64,000 bases of DNA from Sphingomonas abietis (GTDB taxonomy: Bacteria > Pseudomonadota > Alphaproteobacteria > Sphingomonadales > Sphingomonadaceae). Within the stretch, counting starts at the first letter, position 1. The number at the start of each line of letters is the position of its first letter. Below are positions 52,979-62,610 of the stretch, one piece after another. The notes under the pieces are model-generated. The model was not told where the DNA came from, ran no database searches, and worked only from the letters and a program-made list of their open reading frames with translations. The stretch spans positions 3,442,501-3,506,500 of the forward strand of contig NZ_CP115174.1 of assembly GCF_027625475.1 (NCBI RefSeq), read 5' to 3'. Made by a program: the position numbers and the translations under genes.

Positions 52979-53453
52979 GATCCGCCTCCTTGCCGGTCGC
53001 TGCTTCCGGGCGGGGAAGCCGAAAGAGCGGCGGCGGCGTGTAGCTGGCTTCTTCGAACCAGGCTTCTACTGCCTCGACGGTGCCGAGGCCCCGGAACGTC
53101 TCGCGATCGAGCACGACTTGGGCGCTTTCCGAGAGCTCATAGTGCCGCGGTTCGCCGTCTCCGGTGAAGACTTTGCTCTCGCAACCATAGATGCCCGATA
53201 CACTGCCGGACGAACGGACAAACGGGATCCGGTTGCGGATGCAGAAGTCTTCGACATGCTCCGCTCTGCCGCCGGTCGCCTCGGCGATATAGGCTTTGAG
53301 CACTTCCCCGTCTTTGAGGTCTTCCCCGTCGATCGGTGCATCGTCGAAATGGGTGCGCGCATTGTCGAGCGCGAGCATTTGTAACAGCTCAGGGATGATC
53401 GCGACCGGTATCTGACCGCCGATCGAGAGGACTGCGGGAGATCGTTCCGCCAT
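52971..53453 (-). CDS. Hypothetical backbone protein
   Basis: A 160-residue protein starting MAERSPAVLSIGGQIPVAII. It has a central CIRNRIPF and a Pro-rich C-terminus (YTPPPLFRLPRP). Overlaps the next gene by 8 bases, so the two form a pair. Not recognised as a known family. Confidence 0.6.
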   Translation of the reverse strand: MAERSPAVLSIGGQIPVAIIPELLQMLALDNARTHFDDAPIDGEDLKDGEVLKAYIAEATGGRAEHVEDFCIRNRIPFVRSSGSVSGIYGCESKVFTGDGEPRHYELSESAQVVLDRETFRGLGTVEAVEAWFEEASYTPPPLFRLPRPEAATGKEADHG

Positions 53454-53609
53454 TGTTGGGCTCCTTGTTGAACCGCACGGCCAAATCACCGCGCTGAACA
53501 ATGCCCACCCCCTTCCCTCCTTTGACTTCGCCCTATTGAGAGTGCAGTCATCGGTATCCCGCACATCAGGCTTTGTGCGGGCGTGTTTCCCAGTGATGAG
53601 AGGTGCTGC

Positions 53610-54416
53610 ATGGCCGACAACGAACAGCCGAACGTCATGTCTTTGACGGTGACCCTGCTCAGCGCCTATTTTGCCAACAACACGGTTCCGAGCAGCGAAC
53701 TTCCCACACTGGTCGACGGGACGCGCAAGGCGTTGCTCGGCGACCTGACAGCACCGGCCCCAGAACCCGCCGCCGTCGAAGCGCCGGCGGAACCAGCAGC
53801 CCAGGAAGCGCCTGTCGTCGAAGCGGCGCCTGCAGCTCCGCCACCGCCCGAATATGTGCCGGCCGTCTCGATCGAGGAGAGTATCGCTTCGCCCGATCAT
53901 CTTATCAGTCTGGTCGACGGCAAGCCCTACAAGACGCTGAAGCGGCATCTTGCGACCCACGGCCTAACGCCGGCGGATTATCGCGCGCGCTATGGTCTCG
54001 CCAAAGACTATCCGATGACCGCCGCAAGCTATTCGGAAGCGCGCCGTGCCGTCGCCAAAGCCCTCGGCCTAGGCAGCCGGCGTACGGCGACAGCAGAAGC
54101 CGCGCCGGCCACAGATCCGGCACCCGCTCCTGAGCTCGAGACGGCGGCCGTCGAGGACAAGCCAGTAAAGGCTAAGGCCGCGCCGAAAGCGCGCGGCGCT
54201 GCCAAGGCAAAGCCTGCCGCGCCCGCCAAGAAGCCGGCTGCAAAGGCTGCCAAGAAGCCGCGGACGCCCAAGGCTGCGCCGGCCACGGCCGAAGCGCCGG
54301 CCACGGCCGAAGCGCCGGCACCGGCAGTCGAGGCGGCTCCGGCGCCCAAGCGCCGCCGCGCGAAAGCCAACGGCGCGGCCACCGAGACGTCCGCTGAGGT
54401 CACGCCCGAATCCTGA
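53610..54416 (+). CDS. mucR: MucR-family regulator with histone-H1-like tail
   Basis: A 268-residue protein. Residues about 90-150 carry the MucR/Ros DNA-binding fold: DHLISLVDGKPYKTLKRHLA, then YPMTAASYSEARRAVAKALGLG. The first zinc ligand Cys of the usual ICLEDG stretch is Ser (LISLVDG), as in zinc-less members. The last 110 residues are Ala/Lys/Pro-rich (PKARGAAKAKPAAPAKK), like histone H1 or AT-hook tails, and include an 18-base DNA repeat (54281-54318). MucR proteins are usually about 140-150 residues, so the tail is unusual. Expected to act as a nucleoid-type regulator of the element. Confidence 0.8.
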   Translation: MADNEQPNVMSLTVTLLSAYFANNTVPSSELPTLVDGTRKALLGDLTAPAPEPAAVEAPAEPAAQEAPVVEAAPAAPPPPEYVPAVSIEESIASPDHLISLVDGKPYKTLKRHLATHGLTPADYRARYGLAKDYPMTAASYSEARRAVAKALGLGSRRTATAEAAPATDPAPAPELETAAVEDKPVKAKAAPKARGAAKAKPAAPAKKPAAKAAKKPRTPKAAPATAEAPATAEAPAPAVEAAPAPKRRRAKANGAATETSAEVTPES

Positions 54417-54534
54417 TGCCGTGACGTGATAGCGGCGCGTTGCGGGCGCGCTGCCGGGTCAAGGCGGAACGGTCGGCATCATTGCGCGAGATTGTCATCG
54501 CGGTCGGCCAGACAGCACATGTTCGTTTTCAATC

Positions 54535-55368
54535 ATGGATCACTTGCCGGCCATGCGCGCCCAGCCCTTCACCCGCCCGACCCTGCTGGCAGCCGTCGAA
54601 CTCCTTGAACGGCACAACCAGGCCGCATTCGACCAGATGACGCTGCGCCTCGGCCTTGAGGAGGAGGTCAGCGAAGGGTCGGGTATCAGCGTCGCAAAGA
54701 AGGTCGGACAGGTCGGGAGGATCCTGGTCAAGAGATCAGGCGACGTTCTCCAGACGGTCGAGGGCAGCATGACGCTGGCGGAGGCTGTGGTCCGCGAGGC
54801 GGTGCTGCTCGTTAACATTCGCTTCGAGAATCCGAAGCAAACCGCGTTTCTCCGAGGGCTCGCACGCGATGGCTATGTCGTAGAGATCGACGACGACGGG
54901 AGAACGCCGCGACTTCGCGCCGCTCTGCCGGAGGAGATCGATCTGCCGGCGAGCGACAACGAGGTCCACGAACTGCTCAAGCAATATCAGTTCGTGACGC
55001 CCAAGGGACATCTCGACCAGGCGATCGAGGCGCACACGCGGGGCGACTGGGCGGCCTGCAATGCCCAGCTTCGGACCTTCCTCGAAAGCCTGTTCGACGA
55101 ACTGGCGCATCGCATCGCTCCGGCTGAGGCTTCGGCGTTGCCAAGTTCGGAGAACCGTCGGGCGCTCTTGGCCAGCAAGTGCTTCCTTGCGATCGACCGC
55201 AATGAGTGGACGCAGGACGGGAAGAATTACATCAACGGCCTCTTCAAGATGCTCTATACGGACGGTTCGCATCCGGGCCTGTCCGACGAGGATCACGCGA
55301 CCTTCCGCCTGCACATCGTGCTGGTAACCGCGCGAACTTTCCTGCGCCGCTTTCACAACGGCAGCTAG
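54535..55368 (+). CDS. Abortive-infection-like protein
   Basis: A 277-residue protein. The C-terminal half (about 155-270) has the Abi-C-type helical pattern: DWAACNAQLRTFLESLFDEL, GLFKMLYTDGSHPGLSD and a terminal helix ending TFLRRFHN. The N-terminal half is of mixed fold. No catalytic motif is clear. The next gene, 23 bases on, encodes a HEPN-type protein, so the pair may form a toxin or abortive infection module. Start is ATG 54535 (ATG 54553 also possible). Confidence 0.6.
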   Translation: MDHLPAMRAQPFTRPTLLAAVELLERHNQAAFDQMTLRLGLEEEVSEGSGISVAKKVGQVGRILVKRSGDVLQTVEGSMTLAEAVVREAVLLVNIRFENPKQTAFLRGLARDGYVVEIDDDGRTPRLRAALPEEIDLPASDNEVHELLKQYQFVTPKGHLDQAIEAHTRGDWAACNAQLRTFLESLFDELAHRIAPAEASALPSSENRRALLASKCFLAIDRNEWTQDGKNYINGLFKMLYTDGSHPGLSDEDHATFRLHIVLVTARTFLRRFHNGS

Positions 55369-55391
55369 GCCGGCAGCGGCGGGAGAGAGGC

Positions 55392-56111
55392 ATGAAGCTC
55401 GAATTTCACTGCTGGAAATGCGCCAAGGGCACTCCCGGCCGCCGGGTGACCGCTCCGTTTAACGACAGCAGCGTCTACCGGTTCGAATGCGCGCAGGGCC
55501 ATGTTTATGAGATCGTACTCGCCCAGTTACGGTTCGAGGTTTTGGCCGAAACCGGCATGCAGGCGCTGGTCGATGGCTATTACCGGGATGCGGTCGCATC
55601 CTTCGCCGCCGCGCTGGAGCGCGTCTATCAACTCTATTGCGAGATCGTCGCGTTGAGCAGAGACATCGACGAGACTGTATTCAAATCGACCTGGAAGCTC
55701 GTCGCCAGTCAATCCGAGCGCCAACTCGGCATGTTCATCGGCCTGTACATGCTCGAGAATGGTGACGTGCCACCTCAGCTGCCGAAGAAGTTCGTCGAGT
55801 TCCGCAACAAGGTCATTCACCAGGGACTATTCCCCGCTGAGAATGACGCGGTGGATTTCGGCCAAGCCGTGGTCAATCTCGTCCAGCCGCTACTCAACAG
55901 CATGATGCCGCGCTACACGCAGGAGATCGAGGCATTCATGATCCGCCATTTCGAAAATGCGGAAGGCGCCGGACGGTCAGACCGAAACAAGCATCGCGTC
56001 TTCTTCGATTTCATCCTGCAGTTCGACACCGAAGCCGACGATTGGGACCCGGCGCCGGCCGACCTGAGCGCGGAACTCGTCGCACGCAGGTCGCGGGAGA
56101 TCGCCGACTAG
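55392..56111 (+). CDS. HEPN-type protein with zinc ribbon
   Basis: A 239-residue protein. The N-terminus has a CxxC (HCWKCAKG) and a second pair CAQGH, a zinc ribbon. The middle is helical, and RNKVIH near 137-142 matches the HEPN ribonuclease motif Arg-Asn-x3-His. HEPN proteins cut RNA, often as toxins or effectors. Start is behind GGGAGAGAGG. It follows the Abi-like gene by 23 bases, so the two are likely one operon. Confidence 0.65.
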   Translation: MKLEFHCWKCAKGTPGRRVTAPFNDSSVYRFECAQGHVYEIVLAQLRFEVLAETGMQALVDGYYRDAVASFAAALERVYQLYCEIVALSRDIDETVFKSTWKLVASQSERQLGMFIGLYMLENGDVPPQLPKKFVEFRNKVIHQGLFPAENDAVDFGQAVVNLVQPLLNSMMPRYTQEIEAFMIRHFENAEGAGRSDRNKHRVFFDFILQFDTEADDWDPAPADLSAELVARRSREIAD

Positions 56112-56126
56112 AACTCCAAACGGCCA

Positions 56127-59100
56127 CTATGAGACCTTGCGCCTCATGATGGCGTCGAGCACCTCGTCGGCGCGGTCGAGCGGCACGAAGAGCCTAGTGC
56201 GATACTGGATCACCTCGCTGAATGCCCCGAGAGCTTTCAGATGCTCGCGATCCTCGGGCCGGTAGTCCCGGATTTCGAGGCGGCGCGTGCCGTTGACCAG
56301 CGCGCTCGTGAGCTTCGCCCCGTCCAGACCGGGGATTGCGATCTGCGACCCCGATTGCGCAGACCCGCGCAGCTCCGCCGGGGTCAGTTCGATCGAGCCA
56401 TCGAGCCCGAATGCGCTTTCCAGTTCGACGACGCCGGCAGGCGGGATGATCCGGCCGAGCACCGAGAAGCCTTCGCCATCGTCGATCCGCCAGACGCGGA
56501 CATCGTCTTCGGGAAGCTTGTGCCACACCGGCAGCAGGAGGCCGGTCGCGACATTGACGATTTCGGTATCGACCTGAGCCTCGGCTTCCGCCGTCTCGAC
56601 TTCCCACCGTGCCTGGAAAGCGTCGCGATCGATTTCCTTCCAGAGGCTCGCCCACATCGCAATCTCCTGCATGCGGGTGGCGCCAGTCGGCCGCACGAGC
56701 TGGCACATCGGTACAATCCGTCCTTCCTCGTCGGTGATCGACCAGGACGGCACCTTGAGCGCGATCCGCTTCGAGCGGCTATTGTACAGGTAGGAGATCT
56801 CGCGCGTCCCCTCCCAGATCTGCATCAGGCGCTTCCAACTGGTGACACGGGGCTTGAGATGGAGCTCCAGTCGCAGCAGCCGGGTTTCGGCGCCCGTCAC
56901 CGGATCAGCGCGAAGCGTTCGCTCCGACAAGGCGATCACCGTCTCGGCCCGGATGGTCTCGACGCCGACATCAAGTGTGCCGGCCTCTCTCGCTGCGTCC
57001 ACGCGAGCCTGGATGAGGCCCATATACTCGTCGAAGATCGCGTTCTGGGTGGCGATACGAAGCGCCAGGATTCGGTTGAGCCAGCGCTGGATCGGCGGGA
57101 GCTTGTCGAGCAGCACGCCATTGTCGTCGGTCAGCTTGAGCCCGGTCATGCCAACGAAGGCGTCTAGCTTCACGCTGGCGAGCTTGCCGCCGTGGAGCAG
57201 GTGATACCACTGCGTCAGGGCCTCTCGCGCATAATCGCTTTCGAGGTTGTCGGCGGGATTGAAGAGGTTCTGCCCACCCGTCTGGCGCTGTCCCCGGGTA
57301 AGCGCGCCGAGACTGTCGAGGCGGCGCGCGATGGTCGAGATGAACCGGCGCTCGCCTTTGCAATCGGTCGTGACCGGTCGAAAGACGGGCGGCACGCTCT
57401 GGTTGGTACGGTGGGTGCGCCCCAGGCCCTGGATCGCGACGTCGGCGCGCCAGCCCGGTTCGAGCAGGAAGTGGATGCGCCGCTTGGCCGCGGTGCCCGA
57501 GTTCAGGTCGGCATGGTAGGAACGCCCCGTGCCGCCGGCGTCGCTGAAGACCAGGATTGGCTTTCGCCCGTCCATGAACGCCTGGGTCTCGCTAAGATTG
57601 GCACGACCGCCGCGACGTTCGAGCTTCTGGTTGCCATCGGCGCCGATGACGATGCGGCGCGAGCGGCCGGTCACTTCTGCAACCTGGTCGGTGCCGAAAT
57701 GCGCAAGTAGCGCGTCGAGCGCGGCCGGGACCGGCGGCATCGCACATAGGTCCTCGATCAGCGCATCGCGCGCTGCGATCGCTTCCTGGCATTGAACGAG
57801 CTGGCCGTCTGCATCGCGCATCGGCTCGGAGCGAAGCGAGCCGTCCGAGCTTGCGAACACCTGCATCTGCTGGGTCGGGAACGCCGTCTTGATATAGTCG
57901 ATCATCGTCGCGCGCGGCGACAGCTCGAGATCGAGATTCGCGCGTTCTTCGGCCGAGAGTTCGGCCAGCCGGCGGTCGAGAATGGCTTCGGCGGTGCTGA
58001 CGAGCTGGACGACGGCGACATTGCCACCGGCGATTTCGGTTTCGATCGCCTCGAATACGCTCGGCATCTTCATCGAGATGAGCAGCGCGGACCAGAAGCG
58101 CTGCTTGGAGCTTTCGAACCGGCTGAGCGCGGAGCCCTTGGCCATCGCGTTGAGCGTCTGGCCCGAGGCGCGATCGACGATATTAGCGGCCTTGAGCGCC
58201 GCATCGAGATTGCGATGGATTATGGCCCAGGCATCGGCATAGGCGTCGTATATCTCGATCTGACCAGGCGTGAGCTTGTGTTCGAGCGGATCATATTCGA
58301 CGCCCGCGAAGCTGAGCGCGCGCGCCGTATAGAGGCCCATCGCCTTGGTATCGCGCGCGACGATCTCCATCGCCGCGATCCCGCCTTCTTCCATCGCGCC
58401 GAGAAAGGCGTCGCGGTCGCGAAAGGCGGTGCCCAGCCCCCACAAACCCAGACGCGCGGCGTAGCTCAGATTCTCCGGTTTGGTGGCGCCGGTGGCCGAC
58501 ACATAGATGACGCGGGCACGAGGCAGCGCGATCTGCAGGCGGACGCCGGCAAGCCCCTGCTCCGACCCTTTGGCCGCGCCATAGTCGGTCTCGGTGCCGG
58601 CAGCGTTGCCGAGCGCATGGGACTCGTCGAGCAGGATGACGCCCTCGAAATCGGGGCCAGCCCAGTCGAGGATTTGCTGGAGGCGAGAGGCGCGGTCGTG
58701 ACGCTGCGACCGGAGCGTTGCATAGGTCAGGAACAGGATGCCGCTGTCCATCGCGATCGCGTCGCCCAGCGGGAACGCATCGAGCGGCTGGACGTCGATC
58801 GGAAGACCGCCGAGCGCGCTCCAGTCGCGGCGGGCATCTTCGAGAAGTGCTGCGCTGCGCGAGATCCAGATGGCGCGGCGGCGACCGCGATTCCAGTTGT
58901 CGAGGATGATGCCGGCGCCTTCCCGGCCTTTCCCGACCCCGGTGCCGTCGGCGATGAAGTAGCCGGTGCGATAGGTCGCACCCTCGGGATCGGGTTGAAG
59001 CTGGTCGCCAGCCTGGTTGGGCGAAAAGGTGCCCGGTAGATCACGTTCGCACGCTTCGCCTGCATGAATGATCGTCTCGAGCTGCGCGTCGGACAGGGCC

Positions 59101-60413
59101 GCGAAGGCATGCGCCTGCAGCAGGGGCTGGTAGTCCGGCGCCGGCGGCAGCACGGAGGCCATGGCGAGCGATTCGACGAGCTGGTCGGGATGCGGGCGCG
59201 CGCCCTCGATTGCGATGCGAGCCGGACGCCAGGGTGCGTAATGGCCGACAGGATCGCCCGATGCGCGCGGCGTATCACGGACGGCGTAGACCAGCGGCTT
59301 GGGGCGCGTGTCCGCTGCAACCCGCACAGGCGCCGCCAGGGTGCGCCGGGCAAGCCCTCCGAACAGCGATGCAGGCGACGGCGAGATCGAGCGCCTTGGC
59401 CGCAACGGCACAATGGCCGGCGACGGCGGTCCCGCATCCGGAGGCGAGAGGCGCTGTGGGAGCATGGCGACGATGCCGGCCGCTTCGTCGATCGTAGCGG
59501 CGGTGTGGCGCTCGGTCTGGCCGGCCCAGCCCTTGTCGAAGACGAGAAGGCGGACCGCGATGCTGGTGCCATGCTTTGCATATGGGTTGCCGAGTATGGT
59601 GATCTCGACGCGCGGCGGCACGGTCTCGGCGACCATCGCATACCCGCTCGCGGCCGTGCCGTCGGACGCGAAATTTGGCGGCATGATTGCCACGCAGCGG
59701 CCGCCCGGTGCTAGCCGCACCAATGCTGCGCGGAGATGGCGGGCGCCTGCGAAGCGGTCCCTGCCACGCCCTTCGCTGTGGCTGAAGGGCGGGTTGATCA
59801 GCACGACATTGGGCACCACGCCGGTGGGCAGGAGGTCGTGAATGAACTCGCCGTCGTGGTCGGACACCATGACGTCCAGTAGCTGGGCGAGCAGCGTGGC
59901 ACGGTCCGGATCCCGCTCGTTGAGCAGCAAGCTGGCGCCGGCCCGGACCGCATGGACGGCGAGCATGCCCGTGCCGGCCGAGGGTTCGAGCACCGTATCG
60001 TCCGATGACATCCGGGCGGCCTGACCGACGAGCCATGCAAGCGCGATCGGCGTGCTGAACTGCTGGAACGCGACCTGATGCTCGCTCCTGAACGTCTGGG
60101 TCGGAAGCGTGCCTTCGAGCCATTTGAGCGTCGCGAAGGCGTCCTCGCCCGAGAGGTCGAGGCCACCGGCCATCGGCGCGCGACGCAGCATCAGCACCTG
60201 GGCGGCTTCGAGCGCGTCATAGGCGTCGCGCAGGGTCCAGGCGCCGGTCGCGTCGGTGACGCCGAACGCCTCCTCCATCGCGCGGGTGAGATCCTGGCGT
60301 CGGATCGTGGCGCCGCGGTCGAGGCGCGATGCAAGGCAGGTAGCGACGCCGAGGAGCTTGGTGGCCTTGCCGTTCGCCGGCGGCACGACAGCAGCGAGAA
60401 GCGGGAGGGACAT
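56127..60413 (-). CDS. Strawberry-notch-type methyltransferase/helicase
   Basis: A 1428-residue protein. The N-terminal part (about 110-310) is a class I methyltransferase with DTVLEPSAGTGMLAVHA and the NPPF motif of N6-adenine enzymes. From about 430 it is a Strawberry-notch-type SF2 ATPase: TGVGKGREGAGIILDNW as Walker A, LLDESHALGN as the DEAD-box position, and a C-terminal helicase half with GRTHRTNQS as motif VI. It would methylate DNA and translocate along it. It resembles element-borne anti-restriction or DNA-entry proteins, but its role in transfer is inferred. Start ATG 60413 follows GGAGACCG. Confidence 0.85.
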   Translation of the reverse strand: MSLPLLAAVVPPANGKATKLLGVATCLASRLDRGATIRRQDLTRAMEEAFGVTDATGAWTLRDAYDALEAAQVLMLRRAPMAGGLDLSGEDAFATLKWLEGTLPTQTFRSEHQVAFQQFSTPIALAWLVGQAARMSSDDTVLEPSAGTGMLAVHAVRAGASLLLNERDPDRATLLAQLLDVMVSDHDGEFIHDLLPTGVVPNVVLINPPFSHSEGRGRDRFAGARHLRAALVRLAPGGRCVAIMPPNFASDGTAASGYAMVAETVPPRVEITILGNPYAKHGTSIAVRLLVFDKGWAGQTERHTAATIDEAAGIVAMLPQRLSPPDAGPPSPAIVPLRPRRSISPSPASLFGGLARRTLAAPVRVAADTRPKPLVYAVRDTPRASGDPVGHYAPWRPARIAIEGARPHPDQLVESLAMASVLPPAPDYQPLLQAHAFAALSDAQLETIIHAGEACERDLPGTFSPNQAGDQLQPDPEGATYRTGYFIADGTGVGKGREGAGIILDNWNRGRRRAIWISRSAALLEDARRDWSALGGLPIDVQPLDAFPLGDAIAMDSGILFLTYATLRSQRHDRASRLQQILDWAGPDFEGVILLDESHALGNAAGTETDYGAAKGSEQGLAGVRLQIALPRARVIYVSATGATKPENLSYAARLGLWGLGTAFRDRDAFLGAMEEGGIAAMEIVARDTKAMGLYTARALSFAGVEYDPLEHKLTPGQIEIYDAYADAWAIIHRNLDAALKAANIVDRASGQTLNAMAKGSALSRFESSKQRFWSALLISMKMPSVFEAIETEIAGGNVAVVQLVSTAEAILDRRLAELSAEERANLDLELSPRATMIDYIKTAFPTQQMQVFASSDGSLRSEPMRDADGQLVQCQEAIAARDALIEDLCAMPPVPAALDALLAHFGTDQVAEVTGRSRRIVIGADGNQKLERRGGRANLSETQAFMDGRKPILVFSDAGGTGRSYHADLNSGTAAKRRIHFLLEPGWRADVAIQGLGRTHRTNQSVPPVFRPVTTDCKGERRFISTIARRLDSLGALTRGQRQTGGQNLFNPADNLESDYAREALTQWYHLLHGGKLASVKLDAFVGMTGLKLTDDNGVLLDKLPPIQRWLNRILALRIATQNAIFDEYMGLIQARVDAAREAGTLDVGVETIRAETVIALSERTLRADPVTGAETRLLRLELHLKPRVTSWKRLMQIWEGTREISYLYNSRSKRIALKVPSWSITDEEGRIVPMCQLVRPTGATRMQEIAMWASLWKEIDRDAFQARWEVETAEAEAQVDTEIVNVATGLLLPVWHKLPEDDVRVWRIDDGEGFSVLGRIIPPAGVVELESAFGLDGSIELTPAELRGSAQSGSQIAIPGLDGAKLTSALVNGTRRLEIRDYRPEDREHLKALGAFSEVIQYRTRLFVPLDRADEVLDAIMRRKVS

Positions 60414-60496
60414 ATGCGGTCTCCAGATAAGGTTCGGACCATCCTGATCCGCCCACTCCCACCCCCTTCCCTGTCGGGCAGGCGCGAGCCGCGGAG

Positions 60497-60531
60497 AAGA
60501 AAAAGGGGCCGCAGCGCGAGACTGCGACCCC
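60497..60531 (-). terminator. Rho-independent terminator after parB
   Basis: On the minus strand GGGGTCGCAG-loop-CTGCGGCCCC is followed by TTTTTCTT, just downstream of the parB stop at 60552. It separates parB from the Strawberry-notch gene. Confidence 0.8.
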
Positions 60532-60551
60532 AGATGGTCAATTGGTGGTGG

Positions 60552-62160
60552 TCAGGCGGCTTCGGCGAGCGCGTCGGGCTCCTCGTCACCCGAGGCGACA
60601 TCGACGGCCGCCAGCTCGACCTGCGCCGCAACACCATCGACCCCGTCGTCGTTGGCGGCGCCGGACTCCTCGTCGATGCGCGTGGTGAAACGCATCACGT
60701 CGGGCAGCCAACCAAGGGCGGCCTCGCGGAGTTCGGCCTCGATCGGCACCTGGCCGGAGTAGATCTTCTCGGCCGACACCGCGAGATCGTGTTTCTTGGA
60801 CGCGCTGTAGCGGCTGGCAAGCTCGGCGCCCCCCAAACCTTCGAGATGCGCCAGGATGGCCCCCTTGGAGATGCGGTCGAAATAGTTGTTCGCCGTGGGG
60901 CGCCACCAATCCGCCACGTCGATCGCGAGCTTCAGCCCGAGATGGTCGAGGAAGGTGCTGCCGGTCTTGCCCGCGGGCACCGCATTGAGCGTGCGCGCCA
61001 CGGTCCAGCCCAGCCAGGCCGCACGCGCCTCCTGCGAGAGTGCGCAGAAAGCGTCGTAGCGCGCATTGACCTCAGCGAGCCCCGTCCAGCTCCGATCGAG
61101 CCCTTCACCCAGTTTCGCCCATTCGTCCGCTGCAAGCGTGCCGCTCTCATAGCCAGTGAGTGGGGAATAAGGCGCGTCGGCCCGCAACTCGGTCGCAAGG
61201 TCGAAGCTCCCATATTTCCGGGTCGCCCGATCGGCCATCCAGAAGGTCGCGAGATCGAGCGCGAAGGTCGGATCGCTGGCGATATGCGCGCGCAGCAATT
61301 CGGCCTTCATCTCGGCAAGCTCGTGCGAGAGGCGCTGGCTATAGGCCGGCTTCTCCGGCGCGGCCTCGGCCGCGGCCTCGATGGCCTCGTCATCGTCGCC
61401 ATCACCGTCTTCGTCCTCGTCCGGCTCGTCGGTCGGCGCGACATAGAGCTGCTCGTGGACGCGCGGCTGGCCATCGTCGCCGATGACCAGATAGGCGAGC
61501 GCGCTGGCACGCTGTTCGTCGTTCAGGACCAGGTCGCGGTCGTTGATCGACCGGTATTCAGCCTCGAGCGCCTCGCCCCGGGCGCGAACCTCGTCCGTCT
61601 CCTCGCCGTCGAGCGCCTCGATCTCGGCGTTGTGCGCCTCGATCTCGGCTTCGAGTTCCTCGAGCCGTGCTTCCTCTTCGTCCGAGAGCGGCGGCCGATC
61701 CGCCTTGACCGGCTGTAGGTCCCAGGTGTCGTTGTAGCTGACGAACGTCTTCGGTAGCACCCGGACCTCCTGGAAGCCGTCCCGCTCGCGGATCGCTTCG
61801 GCAGCGGCAGCAAGCTTCTCTGCGGCCAGGCTGTCCAGCAGGCCTCCGTCGATCCAGCGTTCGGTCGACTGGTCGGTGAACAGGTCGCCATGAAAGCGCC
61901 CGCCCGCCGCGATATAGGCGTCGCGGCCGACGAGCAGCGCCTTGGGATCGCCGCCGACATAGGTGCCCTGGGCGAGATGCCGCCGGATCTCGTCGGCGTT
62001 GGTGCGCTGGTAGGAGCCTCGCAGCAGTTCGAAAACCTCGGCCTGGCGTTCGCGGTCGCTGCTGCCGCTGGCATAGGCGGTCGCGACGGTGAGCGAGATC
62101 TCGCCATTGCGCAGCGCGTCGAAGACGTTCTCGGCGAGATCGGCGAGGGCGAGCCGGCTG
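60552..62160 (-). pseudogene. parB: ParB-family partition protein, 5' end missing
   Basis: An open frame of about 536 codons. From its broken end it reads RLALADLAENVFDALRNG, then ISLTVATAYASGSSDRERQA, typical of the ParB/RepB/Spo0J region just after the helix-turn-helix, and continues through a coiled, Glu-rich region (EEEARLEELEAEIEAH) and a long C-terminal domain. The CTPase/ParB nuclease-like domain and helix-turn-helix that should precede are absent: the frame meets traC at about 62,160. A GTG at 61760 cannot be the natural start, since family sequence runs on upstream. It would be non-functional for partition as it stands. Confidence 0.8.
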
Positions 62161-62610
62161 GCCGAGGCGTTCGGCCAGGGTTATCGCCGCGCCCGCAAAT
62201 ATCGCGGCTCGTTCGGCATCGTCCTGCAGTCGATGAACGACCTGACGCTTTTCGGCGGCACTGGCCAGGTGATCCTCGAAAACGCCGCGACCCGCTTCCT
62301 GCTGCAGGGCTCGACCTATGACCGCGCGGTCGACAACAAGATTCTCGACTATTCGGGGTTCGTGCTCGACCTCCTGAAGTCGGTCCGCAATTCCAAGCCG
62401 CATTATAGCGAGGTCTTCATAGACTCGCCCCTGGGTCTGGGCATCGCGCGCCTCGTCGTCGATCCCTTCAGCTACTGGATCAATACCTCGGCACCGGACG
62501 AGGTCGCGGCGTTCGAAGCGCTGATGCGCCAAGGCTTGTCGCCGCTCGAGGCGGTCTGCCGGCTCGCCGGCGTCGACCCGGCCGAGGTTGCCGGCGGTGA
62601 CGCGCGATGA
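62161..62610 (+). pseudogene. traC: TraC (F-type VirB4-like ATPase), 5' part missing
   Basis: About 150 codons of TraC, the F-type conjugation ATPase. Seen are YRRARKYRGSFGIVLQSMND (motif around the post-Walker B helix), NAATRFLLQGS and IDSPLGLGIARLVVDP near the C-terminus. About 650 N-terminal residues, including Walker A, are missing; the sequence to the left is parB antisense. The stop overlaps the next start as ATGA, so the downstream operon is intact. Confidence 0.85.

Noticed and set aside
57792..59039. A 415-codon plus-strand frame
   Set aside because: Antisense to the Strawberry-notch gene; its helicase motifs are on the minus strand.
60552..61760. A 402-codon ParB starting at GTG 61760
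   Set aside because: ParB-like sequence continues upstream in frame to about 62,160, so the GTG is internal.
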